Shown in pieces: positions 1 through 7,789 of a stretch of 24,440 bases of DNA; positions within the stretch are counted from its first letter, which is position 1, and every line of letters starts with the position of its first letter. The translations under genes and the position numbers were made by a program. The stretch covers positions 1 through 24,440 of the forward strand of contig JADKGF010000039.1 of assembly GCA_016717105.1 (NCBI GenBank), read 5' to 3'. The notes under the pieces were generated by a model, which made no database searches, was not told the origin of the DNA, and saw only the letters and a program-made list of their open reading frames with translations. This DNA is from Saprospiraceae bacterium. GTDB taxonomy: Bacteria; Bacteroidota; Bacteroidia; Chitinophagales; Saprospiraceae.

Positions 1-1322
1 CTTGTTTCCAGACCTGCCACATCTACTCTCCAGGAGTTTTCACTCTCTCCAAATGATTTCTACAATATATCAAATTCGCCCAGAGTCATTTTCATTTAGT
101 GGTTAGTTTTGCCAAGTTTCTGCCAGGATTGGAGTTGGTAATACCATATTTTACAGTTGGTGCCCTTTCTCCAAGAAGACCACCGTCTTTAACCTGCACC
201 CGTAAACACGCCAACAGGAAGATCCAATACTGTTATGCAGATTGCAAGTTCAGCAGATGTTCACGTAAGCTCACTGTTACATTATCTGTATTGCTCAGGA
301 AGGTATTTTGATCACTATCTACCTTACCGCCTGCTCTGAGTATTTTGATAAGATGCCGCATAAAAACAGATGCTGTCTCAGATAAGACGTAGGAAATTTT
401 CCTTTCAGCTCGATCTTTACCACAAATAGTAGATTAGCTAGTTCAATATCGTGCCTGTCTTTCTCCTGGGTATCAGCTAAATTTACCTTGCAAGTGTATT
501 AGTAAGGATGATGTTAGGCGCTTCTATACAATACAAAATCATATTCATGATACCGATGATATCAGCCAGGCTCTTTTTCTCCTTACCGTAGAATGTTCTT
601 TTTTAGTATTTCGATATCTTTGGTGGTCAGCTTGTCTTGTCCGCCTTTACTAATCAGCAAATACATGGATCCTTCAGAAAATCCATACTACACATCAGCA
701 CCATCATATATTGTTTGACCTATCTGAGGCGCGACGACCCTTACAATAGATTTGATCAATGGTCTGACCGTATAATACTCTCCACCATTACGACCAGCAT
801 TACCCATATTCTGTATTTTAGCTTCATACAGGTGGCTCATTTCATGCTTCTCAGCATGGGTACGGAAACGCAGCTCGTCTATACGATTGATGACTACACA
901 TATTGGCAACCACTCTGTATTCTGTTCTTTAGCTCGCTAAATCTCTCACCTATCTTGTACTCTATGCTGTCTCCCCGTTCCGCTTCTGTCTTAAATCTTT
1001 TGAGATATGGAAACAACTTCTGATCCACGAATCCTAGATCACCACCTATCATCGCTTTGTAGTGATCTAGTTTTGCCCTTCGTTTTTGGGTAGCCCTTTG
1101 TTTCATTGATATTCTGGTGCAATGATAGGTGAATATGTTTTACCGAGCCAGTTCTGCCGCTGTAGCTCTATCTTTCTCTAGATCATCCAGATACTTTAGA
1201 AACAAGACCCAAGAAGTCTGCTCCACACTTAATCCAGTTCACTACACGTCCCACATCTTTGCGGGTATATCATCAATATTCTTAAAAGTCTGTTCAAGCA
1301 TCGTGCTTATCTTTCCAGTGAT
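1..1322 (-). pseudogene. hsdM: Decayed type I restriction-modification methyltransferase subunit (hsdM remnant)
   Basis: Reading the minus strand across several frames gives an ordered series of HsdM segments. The N-terminal part ends in a LFLKYLDDLEKDRATAAELA-like stretch near 1150-1200. Next come DQKLFPYLKRF, IEYKIGERFSELKNRIQSG, INRIDELRFRTHAEKHEMSH and MGNAGRNGGEYYT (688-1106), then YGKEKKSLADIIGIMNMI (about 540-600), ILRAGGK, FLSNTDN and LNPGRNLAKTN-like pieces toward position 1. In the family this protein methylates adenine in the HsdRMS complex. At least eight frame changes or stops interrupt it. The catalytic NPPF motif is now NLLF (about 421-440), so decay includes substitutions as well as indels. 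The start codon near 1320 also appears lost (ATC). The C-terminal end lies beyond the left edge. No hsdS or hsdR is visible. It is probably a remnant of a genomic island beside the tRNA gene. Confidence 0.85.
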
Positions 1323-1517
1323 TACTAATTTTATAATCGTCCTTGCGGAATAAGGTAAGTATTCTTCTTTTTATTAATTTTCAAATTCAATGTAACTTCA
1401 TCAAATTTAATTTGTAGCAAGTTTGATGATATATTATGTGTAATCAATTTATAGTATATTAAAAAAAATTCATAGGTACTAAACAATTACATAAGGTTAA
1501 AGAGTTTAGTGAACTAA

Positions 1518-2130
1518 GAAATCAATCATTACCTTTTGTTTGTAGCGGGAGCAGTGTAGTGGCGCGATGATGCGCCAACTCCGAACTCATGACCACAAAT
1601 AAAAAGTTGCTGAAATCAATCAATTACCTTTTGCTTTGTAGCGGGAGCAGTGCCCAGTGGCGCGATGATGCGCCAACTCGAACTCATGACCAGAAATAAA
1701 AAAAGGCAACTGAAATCAATCAATTACCTTTTGCTTTGTAGCGGGGCAATGTCTTAGTGGCGCCATGATGCGCCAACTCGAACCAACGACCACAAATAAA
1801 AAAAGGTAACTGAAATCAATCAATTACCTTTTACTTTGTAGCGGGAGCAGTGCCCAGTGGCGCTATGATGCGCCAACTCGAACCAACGACCACCAATAAT
1901 AAAAGGCAACTGATTATCAATCAATTACCTTTTGCTTTGTAGCGGGAGCATTGCCCAGTGGCGCGATTATGCGCCAACTCGAACCAATGACCACCAATAA
2001 AAAAAGGTAACTGAAATCAATCAATTACCTTTGCTCTTGCAGCCGAGCAGTGCAGTGGCGCTATGATGCGCCAACTGAACCAACCACCAATAAAAAGGTA
2101 ACTCAAATCAATCAATTACCTTTTGCTTTG
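1518..2130 (-). repeat. Six ~100-bp tandem repeats derived from the 3' end of tRNA-fMet, each with an inserted hairpin
   Basis: Six degenerate units lie directly downstream (in transcription sense) of tRNA-fMet. Their TAGCGGG-type anchors start at about 1543, 1639, 1739, 1839, 1940 and 2040, with the true tRNA anchor at 2131. Spacings are 96, 100, 100, 101, 100 and 91. On the plus strand each unit holds the tRNA acceptor end (TAGCGGGAGCAG), then a ~25-bp insertion containing TGGCGC-N6-GCGCCA, then the T-arm (ACTCGAACCAACGACC). After that comes an AT-rich spacer whose two arms (AAAAGGTAA / TTACCTTTT on the minus strand) form a terminator-like hairpin. The units have no anticodon arm, D-arm or 5' acceptor half, so they cannot be functional tRNAs. 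Units 1 and 6 are the most degraded. The arrangement resembles in principle the tandem tRNA-Tyr 3'-end repeats known downstream of E. coli tyrT. Function is unknown. Confidence 0.9.
2092..2124 (-). terminator. Probable terminator of tRNA-fMet
   Basis: On the minus strand, seven bases past the tRNA 3' end, AAAAGGTAA and TTACCTTTT form a 9-bp stem around a ~14-base loop, followed by more T residues. The same structure recurs in the spacers of the repeat units. It is intact or G-U paired in most and broken in the two leftmost. Confidence 0.6.
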
Positions 2131-2203
<73 letters not shown>

Positions 2204-2256
2204 ATCCAGACACTACGATTTGGTCATCTAATACAACCAGATTTCGTAATGGACTG

Positions 2257-2264
2257 CAAAGGTA
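2257..2264 (-). promoter_or_regulatory. Putative -7 element for tRNA-fMet
   Basis: TACCTTTG on the minus strand exactly matches the Bacteroidota -7 consensus TAnnTTTG and is followed by CA. It lies about 54 bases upstream of the tRNA 5' end. I see no clear TTTG at the -33 distance. Confidence 0.45.
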
Positions 2265-2381
2265 TGATAATTTTTTATAGAAATCGAATTTTTTACCTAA
2301 TAATTTAAAATTATTTTCATTTTTCATTTTTTCTCTATCATTTATTTGCTGCTGAGTGTATGTTATTATCTGATTTATCAC

Positions 2382-2389
2382 TATTTTTG
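2382..2389 (+). promoter_or_regulatory. Putative -7 element for the M20 amidohydrolase gene
   Basis: TATTTTTG matches TAnnTTTG exactly and would start transcription about 35 bases before the TTG start at 2431. No TTTG sits 17-23 bases upstream, so this is a weak call. Confidence 0.35.
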
Positions 2390-2430
2390 CATAATACTTA
2401 CATTTTCCTTCACGAAAAAATATCTTAAAA

Positions 2431-3618
2431 TTGGGTCCAGCTTTATTATCTGATATCAAAACGGAAGCCAAAGCTTTATTGGGTGAAATTATTCAGATTA
2501 GGAGACATTTGCATTCTAATCCTGAATTGTCTTTTCAAGAAGAGAAAACCGCACAATTTATTTCTGAATTGTTGACCAAATGGCAAATTCCACATCAGAG
2601 TGGTATCGCAGGTCATGGCATTGTGGCTACGATTCAAGGTAAATCTGATCAAATTGTTGCGTTGCGTGCTGATATGGATGCTTTGCCTATTTTGGAAAAA
2701 AATGAGGTGGATTACATTTCGAAATTTCCAGGGATTATGCATGCATGTGGTCATGATGTACACATGGCTTGTTTGCTTGGCGCTACGCATATTCTCAATA
2801 ATATCAAGGAACAATTGCCAACATCCCTAAGGATTGTATTCCAACCAGGTGAAGAAAAATTGCCAGGAGGCGCATCTTTAATGATCGGTGAAGGTGTTCT
2901 GCAAAATCCTGAACCACTTGCCATGATAGGGCAGCATGTGTATCTGCCATTGGAGGCAGGACAAGTAGGTATTCGTTCTGGTCTGTATATGGCTTCGGCA
3001 GATGAAATCTATATTACCATCCAAGGTAAAGGTGGCCACGCAGCTATGCCGCACGAAGTGAATGATGTTGTTTTAGCAGCTAGCCAGATGATAGTTGCAC
3101 TCCAACAAATTGTGTCCAGAAATGCCCGACCGATCATACCTTCAGTGCTTAGTTTTGGAAAGTTCAATACTATTGGTGGTGCAACCAACGTCATGCCCGA
3201 TGAAGTCAAAATAGAAGGTACTTTTCGCACTATGGATGAAGCCTGGAGATCTCAAGCACACCAATTGATGACGAACATTGTTCAAAATACATGTGCAGCT
3301 TATGGTACGACAGGAACAATTGAAATCAGAAAAGGATATCCATGCCTAATAAATGATGAAGCTCTGACACAAAAGATTAGATCCAAAATGGTTGACTATC
3401 TTGGAAAGGACAATGTGATTGATTTGGATATGCGTATGACGTCAGAAGATTTTGCGTTTTATTCGCAGGTAGTTCCTTCATGTTTTTATAGGCTAGGTAC
3501 TGGAAATACTAGTAAAAATATCAAATCTCCAGTACATACATCTACCTTTGATATAGACGAAGATGCACTAGAAACAGGAATGGGTTTGATGGCATGGCTT
3601 GCGGTTTCAACAGTATAG
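2431..3618 (+). CDS. M20-family metal-dependent amidohydrolase (N-acyl-amino acid / hippurate hydrolase type)
   Basis: Predicted cytosolic zinc hydrolase of the M20D (AmaA/HipO/IAA-amino acid hydrolase) group, which cleaves N-acyl groups from amino acids or related amides. Its 395 residues match the usual family length. Visible motifs are RRHLHSNPELSFQE (24-37), ALRADMDALP (77-86) and HACGHDVHMA (104-113) with metal ligands C106 and H108. The EE pair at 141-142 includes the catalytic glutamate, H169 follows, and GGHAAMPH (201-208) lies in the dimerisation/lid domain. TSEDFAFYS (337-345) and H369 close the site. The start is TTG at 2431: no in-frame ATG lies close enough upstream, and this start leaves the normal ~24 residues before RRHLH. 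It stands alone and converges on the DUF4252 operon across a shared terminator. The exact substrate cannot be told from sequence. Confidence 0.9.
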   Translation: MGPALLSDIKTEAKALLGEIIQIRRHLHSNPELSFQEEKTAQFISELLTKWQIPHQSGIAGHGIVATIQGKSDQIVALRADMDALPILEKNEVDYISKFPGIMHACGHDVHMACLLGATHILNNIKEQLPTSLRIVFQPGEEKLPGGASLMIGEGVLQNPEPLAMIGQHVYLPLEAGQVGIRSGLYMASADEIYITIQGKGGHAAMPHEVNDVVLAASQMIVALQQIVSRNARPIIPSVLSFGKFNTIGGATNVMPDEVKIEGTFRTMDEAWRSQAHQLMTNIVQNTCAAYGTTGTIEIRKGYPCLINDEALTQKIRSKMVDYLGKDNVIDLDMRMTSEDFAFYSQVVPSCFYRLGTGNTSKNIKSPVHTSTFDIDEDALETGMGLMAWLAVSTV

Positions 3619-3638
3619 TTTTTACATTTTTAGAATAA

Positions 3639-3670
3639 AAAAAAGCCTGAACATCAACATTCAGGCTTTT
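3639..3670. terminator. Bidirectional rho-independent terminator
   Basis: GCCTGAA (3645-3651) and TTCAGGC (3660-3666) form a perfect 7-bp stem with an 8-base loop. It is flanked by a run of A on the left and TTTT on the right, so it can end the M20 gene on the plus strand and the sigma/DUF4252 operon on the minus strand (eight T residues). Confidence 0.85.
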
Positions 3671-3681
3671 ATAACTTATAA

Positions 3682-4173
3682 CTATTTCTCCTTTTCCAGC
3701 ATTTTTAGGCCGTTTTCACTATTGAAATCCATGCCCAATTTGGCAAGTTCTTCAAAAATAATATTTCCTGACAGTATAAAATAAGCGTTCATATCTGGCA
3801 TATTTACATGTGCATAAACCTTGTTTAAAAATTTTCCACCATCGACAGCAAATAACTGAACTTTTCGGTTTGCGTCTTTAATGTCTATCAAAAGGTCATA
3901 TTTATCTCTTTGTAAAACTGCTTTCAGTTTTGCTTTATCATCTGTTTGAATATCTTCACCTTTTTTGAAGACCAAGATATCAACATCTTCTATAGTGCTT
4001 TTGATATTTGCTTTAGATTCATTAAACATTTTCAGCACTTCACCCGTAAAATTCATGTGGGTTACTCCTTCGTCGTTTTTGTATTTTCTGAGTACTTGAT
4101 CTAAATTTTTTTGTGCATTTGCTGATACAAGCACTATTATCAAGAAAAAAGATAAAATATATTTGGTAACCAT
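3682..4173 (-). CDS. DUF4252 family exported protein (second copy)
   Basis: A 163-residue protein with a cleavable signal sequence: residues 1-20 are hydrophobic and end in SANAQ. The mature part resembles the DUF4252 family of small Bacteroidota proteins. It keeps the same layout as its neighbour at 4220-4729: short helix, central IEDVDILVFKKGED strand, GGNIIFEEL-like C-terminal helix and a MDFNSENG tail. The function of the family is not established. I chose the ATG at 4173 because it begins the signal peptide; the longer frame to 4254 would add 27 residues in front and overlap the upstream gene. It is the last gene of the ECF sigma operon, 46 bases after its paralogue, and ends at the bidirectional terminator. 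It probably acts in the periplasm or envelope as part of the response this sigma factor controls (inference from context). Confidence 0.75.
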   Translation of the reverse strand: MVTKYILSFFLIIVLVSANAQKNLDQVLRKYKNDEGVTHMNFTGEVLKMFNESKANIKSTIEDVDILVFKKGEDIQTDDKAKLKAVLQRDKYDLLIDIKDANRKVQLFAVDGGKFLNKVYAHVNMPDMNAYFILSGNIIFEELAKLGMDFNSENGLKMLEKEK

Positions 4174-4219
4174 ATTGTAAGAAATTTTTACTTTATTTAA
4201 TGGGAAACATGAAGGATTA

Positions 4220-4729
4220 TTACTTTTTCTTGACCTTGTCCAAATGTTCTGCACCGTCGATATCTAGTTTTTTGGCCAACTTTGCGATCTTATTCAAATC
4301 TATGTTACCGACAAAACTCATGAGGACGAATTCGTCATTGCCACCGACCAATAAAAGTAACTCTGAGATCGTTCCATTAGATTCTTTTGTGACAAAACGG
4401 ATATTTGAATCTTTCTCTTTGATGGTGACCAACTCTTCATATTCCTTGATATTTAGGCGTCGGTTGGCTTCTTTGTAAATCTTATCTGGGTTTACACTGG
4501 TTTTAAGGATTCTAAGTCCTTTGAGATCCTTGACTATGGAAGCCAATTCTTTGTCTTCTGCTTCGCTAGTGATCTTACTGACCATCTGGAACATCTTAGG
4601 GGCGACATATACCACAGAGAAGTTTTTGTCTTCTTGATAATCTTTAAAAAATCGCTCGATCGCATCGGATTGTGCTGAAAGAGATAAACTTACAAGTATA
4701 GCAAATGCTAATGAAAAAATACTTTTCAT
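4220..4729 (-). CDS. DUF4252 family exported protein (first copy)
   Basis: A 169-residue protein with an N-terminal signal peptide: residues 1-19 are hydrophobic, ending SLSAQ. The mature domain fits DUF4252: FSVVYVAPKMFQMVSK (38-53), a central LKGLRILKT strand, then a C-terminal LLLLVGGNDEFVLMSF strand pair and the NIDLNKIAKLAKKL helix. It is followed by a second, diverged DUF4252 gene, and the pair probably arose by tandem duplication. It lies 79 bases downstream of the anti-sigma-like gene on the same strand. There is no lipobox cysteine, so it is predicted soluble in the periplasm. No enzymatic motif is visible, and its role in the operon is unknown. Confidence 0.8.
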   Translation of the reverse strand: MKSIFSLAFAILVSLSLSAQSDAIERFFKDYQEDKNFSVVYVAPKMFQMVSKITSEAEDKELASIVKDLKGLRILKTSVNPDKIYKEANRRLNIKEYEELVTIKEKDSNIRFVTKESNGTISELLLLVGGNDEFVLMSFVGNIDLNKIAKLAKKLDIDGAEHLDKVKKK

Positions 4730-4808
4730 GATTAATTTGGATTTAATTAGTGATTTAAAATTTGATTGTTATTTACTTATTTGGTAAATACTTCAATTGT
4801 TTTGTATT

Positions 4809-5462
4809 TTATTTAAAGATGGTTGCTTTTTCTAGGGCACCCATATTTTCTTTGATCGATTCTTGACTTTTTCTAAATTTTTTGGAAACCATAGCCAATG
4901 CTTCTTTGGTGACTCTCAATGCTTCTTCTGGATCTTCTATTTCGTGGACACTGGTGTAAGCAGGCTGAGTCGTCTCTGTATTGAAATTTTTGATGACAAA
5001 CACAGATGCAATAATCAAAACACTGGCAGCTGCTGCAGCATAAACCCATTTTTTATAAAATATGGAAATAATCTGACCAGTTTTTGGTGAATCTTTTTTG
5101 TCATCTTTTGACCTAGAATCATCAAACGTGATTTGAGCTTGTTCATCAAAGAATGAAAACAAATCAGCAAAAGCCAAATGATTGTCGCTAACTTTTCCAC
5201 TCTTGAAGTAAGCTTTCAGCACATTTTCTTCTTGTACTGATGTCTCGCCATTCCAATATTTTTCTAAAATCACATCTACATCATCAGTGACAGGACATGT
5301 AACAGTTGCACTTTCTGTGGCCCAATCAAAAAGATCTCTATAAGCAAGATGCGACTCGTCTATATCGTTGCTACAAAAATATTGACGCAAAGATTTTTCA
5401 TCTTCGAGCGATGTCTCACCATCCCAGTATTTGTCTAGAAGATCATCAATATTATGCTTCAT
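4809..5462 (-). CDS. Anti-sigma-factor-like single-pass membrane protein with an internal 57-residue duplication
   Basis: A 217-residue protein with a cytosolic N-terminal region, one membrane segment (about 139-158, rich in Ala/Val/Ile) and a short periplasmic tail. The N-terminal region holds two copies of one motif offset by exactly 57 residues: KYWDGETS (11-18) with HLAYRDLF (38-45), and KYWNGETS (68-75) with HLAFADLF (95-102). The start codon overlaps the sigma factor stop (5452-5462), which suggests translational coupling. Position directly after an ECF sigma gene and the one-TM topology indicate an anti-sigma or sigma-regulatory role (inference). It lacks the classical HxxxCxxC zinc anti-sigma motif. 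I know the YWxGETS motif from other Bacteroidota membrane proteins but not as a characterised fold. Confidence 0.75.
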   Translation of the reverse strand: MKHNIDDLLDKYWDGETSLEDEKSLRQYFCSNDIDESHLAYRDLFDWATESATVTCPVTDDVDVILEKYWNGETSVQEENVLKAYFKSGKVSDNHLAFADLFSFFDEQAQITFDDSRSKDDKKDSPKTGQIISIFYKKWVYAAAAASVLIIASVFVIKNFNTETTQPAYTSVHEIEDPEEALRVTKEALAMVSKKFRKSQESIKENMGALEKATIFK

Positions 5463-5967
5463 ATCTTTTAATATTTCTTTTTAACAATGCTTCTTTAAGT
5501 GCCTTACGCGCTCTATGAAGACTCACCTTTACAAAATCTACCGTTGTTTCGGTCAAATCAGCAATTTCCTGATATGTATATCCTTCTACATCACGCAGAT
5601 GGATAATCATTTTTTGTTTTTCAGGCAATTGGTTTACCAAGCTCATGATATTGCCAAATCGCTCTGTTTCTTCCAGCTTTTTGTCCACGGTCGGAGTACT
5701 ATCGCGTAAGTGATGGTAATCCGATATGTCTTGAGCACTGGTTTTCTTATTGCGAACTTTATCAATGCACATGTTTCTTGTCACTGTCATGCACCAAGCT
5801 TCCTTGTTCTCTATCAGTGTGTATTGATCCATCCGATTCCAGATTTTGATCATCAACTCCTGCATAATATCTTCAGCATCAAATGTGTTACCTACAATAT
5901 TTAAAGCAAATCGGTATAATTTATCTTTAAAAGGTAACTCGAGGGCATTCATTTTGTCATTGTTCAT
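5452..5967 (-). CDS. ECF-family RNA polymerase sigma factor
   Basis: Sigma-70 family, extracytoplasmic-function type, about 171 residues. Region 2 shows NTFDAEDIMQELMIKIWNR, with the core-binding DAED motif. Region 4 shows LPEKQKMIIHLRDVEGYTYQ followed by EIADLTETTVDFVKVSLHRA, a helix-turn-helix that reads the -35 element. The linker is short, as usual for the group. I chose the ATG at 5967 over the frame opening at 6027 because a promoter-like element lies at 5980-6006 inside the longer version; the ATG at 5952 is also possible. It heads an operon with an overlapping anti-sigma-like gene and two DUF4252 genes, a set often seen together in Bacteroidota. It probably activates its own operon. 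Confidence 0.88.
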   Translation of the reverse strand: MNNDKMNALELPFKDKLYRFALNIVGNTFDAEDIMQELMIKIWNRMDQYTLIENKEAWCMTVTRNMCIDKVRNKKTSAQDISDYHHLRDSTPTVDKKLEETERFGNIMSLVNQLPEKQKMIIHLRDVEGYTYQEIADLTETTVDFVKVSLHRARKALKEALLKRNIKRYEA

Positions 5968-5979
5968 GTACGGATTGAT

Positions 5980-6006
5980 GACGATTGGTTGGTTTAAAAT
6001 GTTACA
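5980..6006 (-). promoter_or_regulatory. Putative ECF-type autoregulatory promoter of the sigma/DUF4252 operon
   Basis: On the minus strand TGTAAC (6006-6001) and CGTC (5983-5980) are separated by 17 bases. An AAC-containing -35 and a CGTC -10 at 16-17 bases are the classic shape of ECF sigma promoters. Transcription would start just before the ATG at 5967. Only one copy is seen, so statistical support is limited. Confidence 0.4.
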
Positions 6007-6104
6007 AAAATCATAAAATTTTAACATTTAAGCCGTAAAGTGTGGTTTTTATTTGCTGTTTTGAAATAAAAAGCCTGTTCTGGATGTTTTTGGGTGATAA
6101 TCTT

Positions 6105-6112
6105 TAGTTTTG
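6105..6112 (+). promoter_or_regulatory. Putative -7 element for the flippase gene
   Basis: TAGTTTTG matches TAnnTTTG exactly and is followed by CAGC. It predicts a start of transcription near 6119, about 14 bases before the TTG start at 6133. It also argues against the earlier GTG at 6094. No good -33 TTTG at the proper distance. Confidence 0.4.
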
Positions 6113-6132
6113 CAGCAACAAAATGTAATTTT

Positions 6133-7642
6133 TTGGGTGTAATACAACGGCAAAGTATAAAATATACTGCGATCAACTTTATTGGTACTTTTTTGGGCTT
6201 TCTGAGTGTGATTTTTATCTATAACTTGGATCAATTGCTCTATGGTACTTTTCAAGCTATTTACGGATATGCTGTTTTACTAGTTCCTTTTTTGAGCTTT
6301 GGGATTCAATCTGCCATAGTCAAGTTCTATCCTGAAATGGTAAAACAGAATAAAGCAAGTAGATTTTTAGTATTTACCTTGATTTTGACCACGATATCTG
6401 TAATGGCGTCCACCATCATTTTGTTGTGTGTATATTTCTTTATGCGATCATGGTTGGCGGGGATATTTCCTAATTTCAAAGTAGTAGATGAAAATTTACT
6501 CTATATCTTTTTGCTTAGTTATCTAATCACCTATACATTCTATCTTTCATTATCATGCTGTAGCAAAATTCCGGATTGTCATTCCTGATTTATTAGTTAC
6601 CCTTGGATTGAAACTGTTTTTACCCTTACTTATCTTATTGGTGTATTTTGGATTTTGGCCAAGACCATGGTTTATTTATGCTATATTAGTTTATTTCAGC
6701 ATTGTTTGCTTGGCGCTTTTTTATTACCTCAATACGCTTGGTGCGAATAGATGGAAACCAGATTTAGCCTTACTTGATAAAAGTCAATTTAAGGAATTCA
6801 AGTCATTTATGGGATTTGCTACGTTGAATGGATTAGGAGCATCATTGGCGCTCAGATTAGATATTGCGATGATTACTGCGATGATTAGTCTGGAAGCTGT
6901 AGCCATTTATGGTATCATTATGACTATCTCTAATGTAATGGAAATTCCGGCAAAAGCACTAAATCAAATATCTAGTCCGGTCATATCTACAAGCTGGACC
7001 AATGGAAATCATGAAAATATCCAAGATGTTTATCAAAAGTCATCAGTCTATGGATTGATAGGTGGTTTGTTTTTGTTTCTTTTGCTTTATTTTATTTGGC
7101 CCGATATCATACAATTGATGTCTGGGAAGAATAAATTTGATTTACATACCGTTTTGATGGTATTTTCATTTTTGAGCATAGCGCGGATTATTGATTTGGT
7201 CACTGGAGTAAATTCGATTATCATTTCATATTCAAATGATTATAAATTTCACATGTATTTTTTGTTGGTACTTGGTGGGCTTAATTTTATTCTGAATTTC
7301 CTATTGTTACCCAAGTATGGAATCATAGGTGCGGCCATTGCTACAGCCATATCTTATGTAATTTTTAATTTGATAAAATACATATTCGTACAAGTCAGGT
7401 TTGGGTTTAGGTTACATTTTGGAAGCCATATTTTGATAATTGCATCTGGACTTTTTTGTTTTGTGGTTTTAAGCCTTGTGAATACGACTTTTCATCCAAT
7501 TGTCAATTTGTGTTTGAAGTCGATTACTATTGCCACTATATATGGATTGTTAATGTATATTCTAAATCCTGGTGGCGAAATTAGGCAAATTGTCTTTGAA
7601 AATTTAAACAAACTACCATTCATTCGAAGAATACGAAGCTAA
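6133..7642 (+). CDS. Polysaccharide/lipid-linked oligosaccharide flippase (Wzx/MVF superfamily), one frameshift
   Basis: Predicted 14-TM inner-membrane flippase that moves lipid-linked sugars across the membrane for surface polysaccharide. The first part (6133-6588) starts GVIQRQSIKYTAINFIGTFL, the usual N-terminus of the Bacteroidota family, using a TTG at 6133. It contains FGIQSAIVKFYPEM. The second part (from about 6554 to 7642) continues with HAVAKFRIVIPDLLVTLGLK, RLDIAMITAMISLEAVAIYG, NQISSPVISTSW and LLLPKYGIIGAAIATAISY. The halves join by skipping one base near 6553, where FYLSL should run into HAVAKF. Joined length is about 503 residues, normal for the family. No other damage is visible, so this may be a sequencing error or a recent mutation. 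It is divergent from the sigma operon and not obviously in a glycan locus, so the substrate is unknown. Confidence 0.8.
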
Positions 7643-7789
7643 TATAAACTCAGTTTTATAATTAAATTGCAATCAGTTTTATTATCAAAAAATCTTGTCA
7701 TTGGGATATGTTACATTTGTGACAATGCAATTTTGAAATTACGTTTACCTTGCCGTGAATAAAGTTGTAAAATATCAAAATTCTTCAAA

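Noticed and set aside
99..1353. Plus-strand reading frames at 99-311, 637-1023 and 1129-1353
   Set aside because: They run antisense through the recognisable hsdM remnant and resemble no protein family.
1518..2130. CRISPR array
   Set aside because: The whole ~100-bp unit is repeated with drift; there are no short identical repeats separated by unique spacers and no cas genes.
1518..2130. Integron attC array
   Set aside because: The units have hairpins but hold no cassettes and there is no integrase in view. The tRNA 3'-end content explains them better.
7732..7767. TTTG and TAAAGTTG upstream of the Kelch-like gene as a promoter
   Set aside because: The spacer is 24 bases and the -7 has a mismatch, so it is too weak to annotate.
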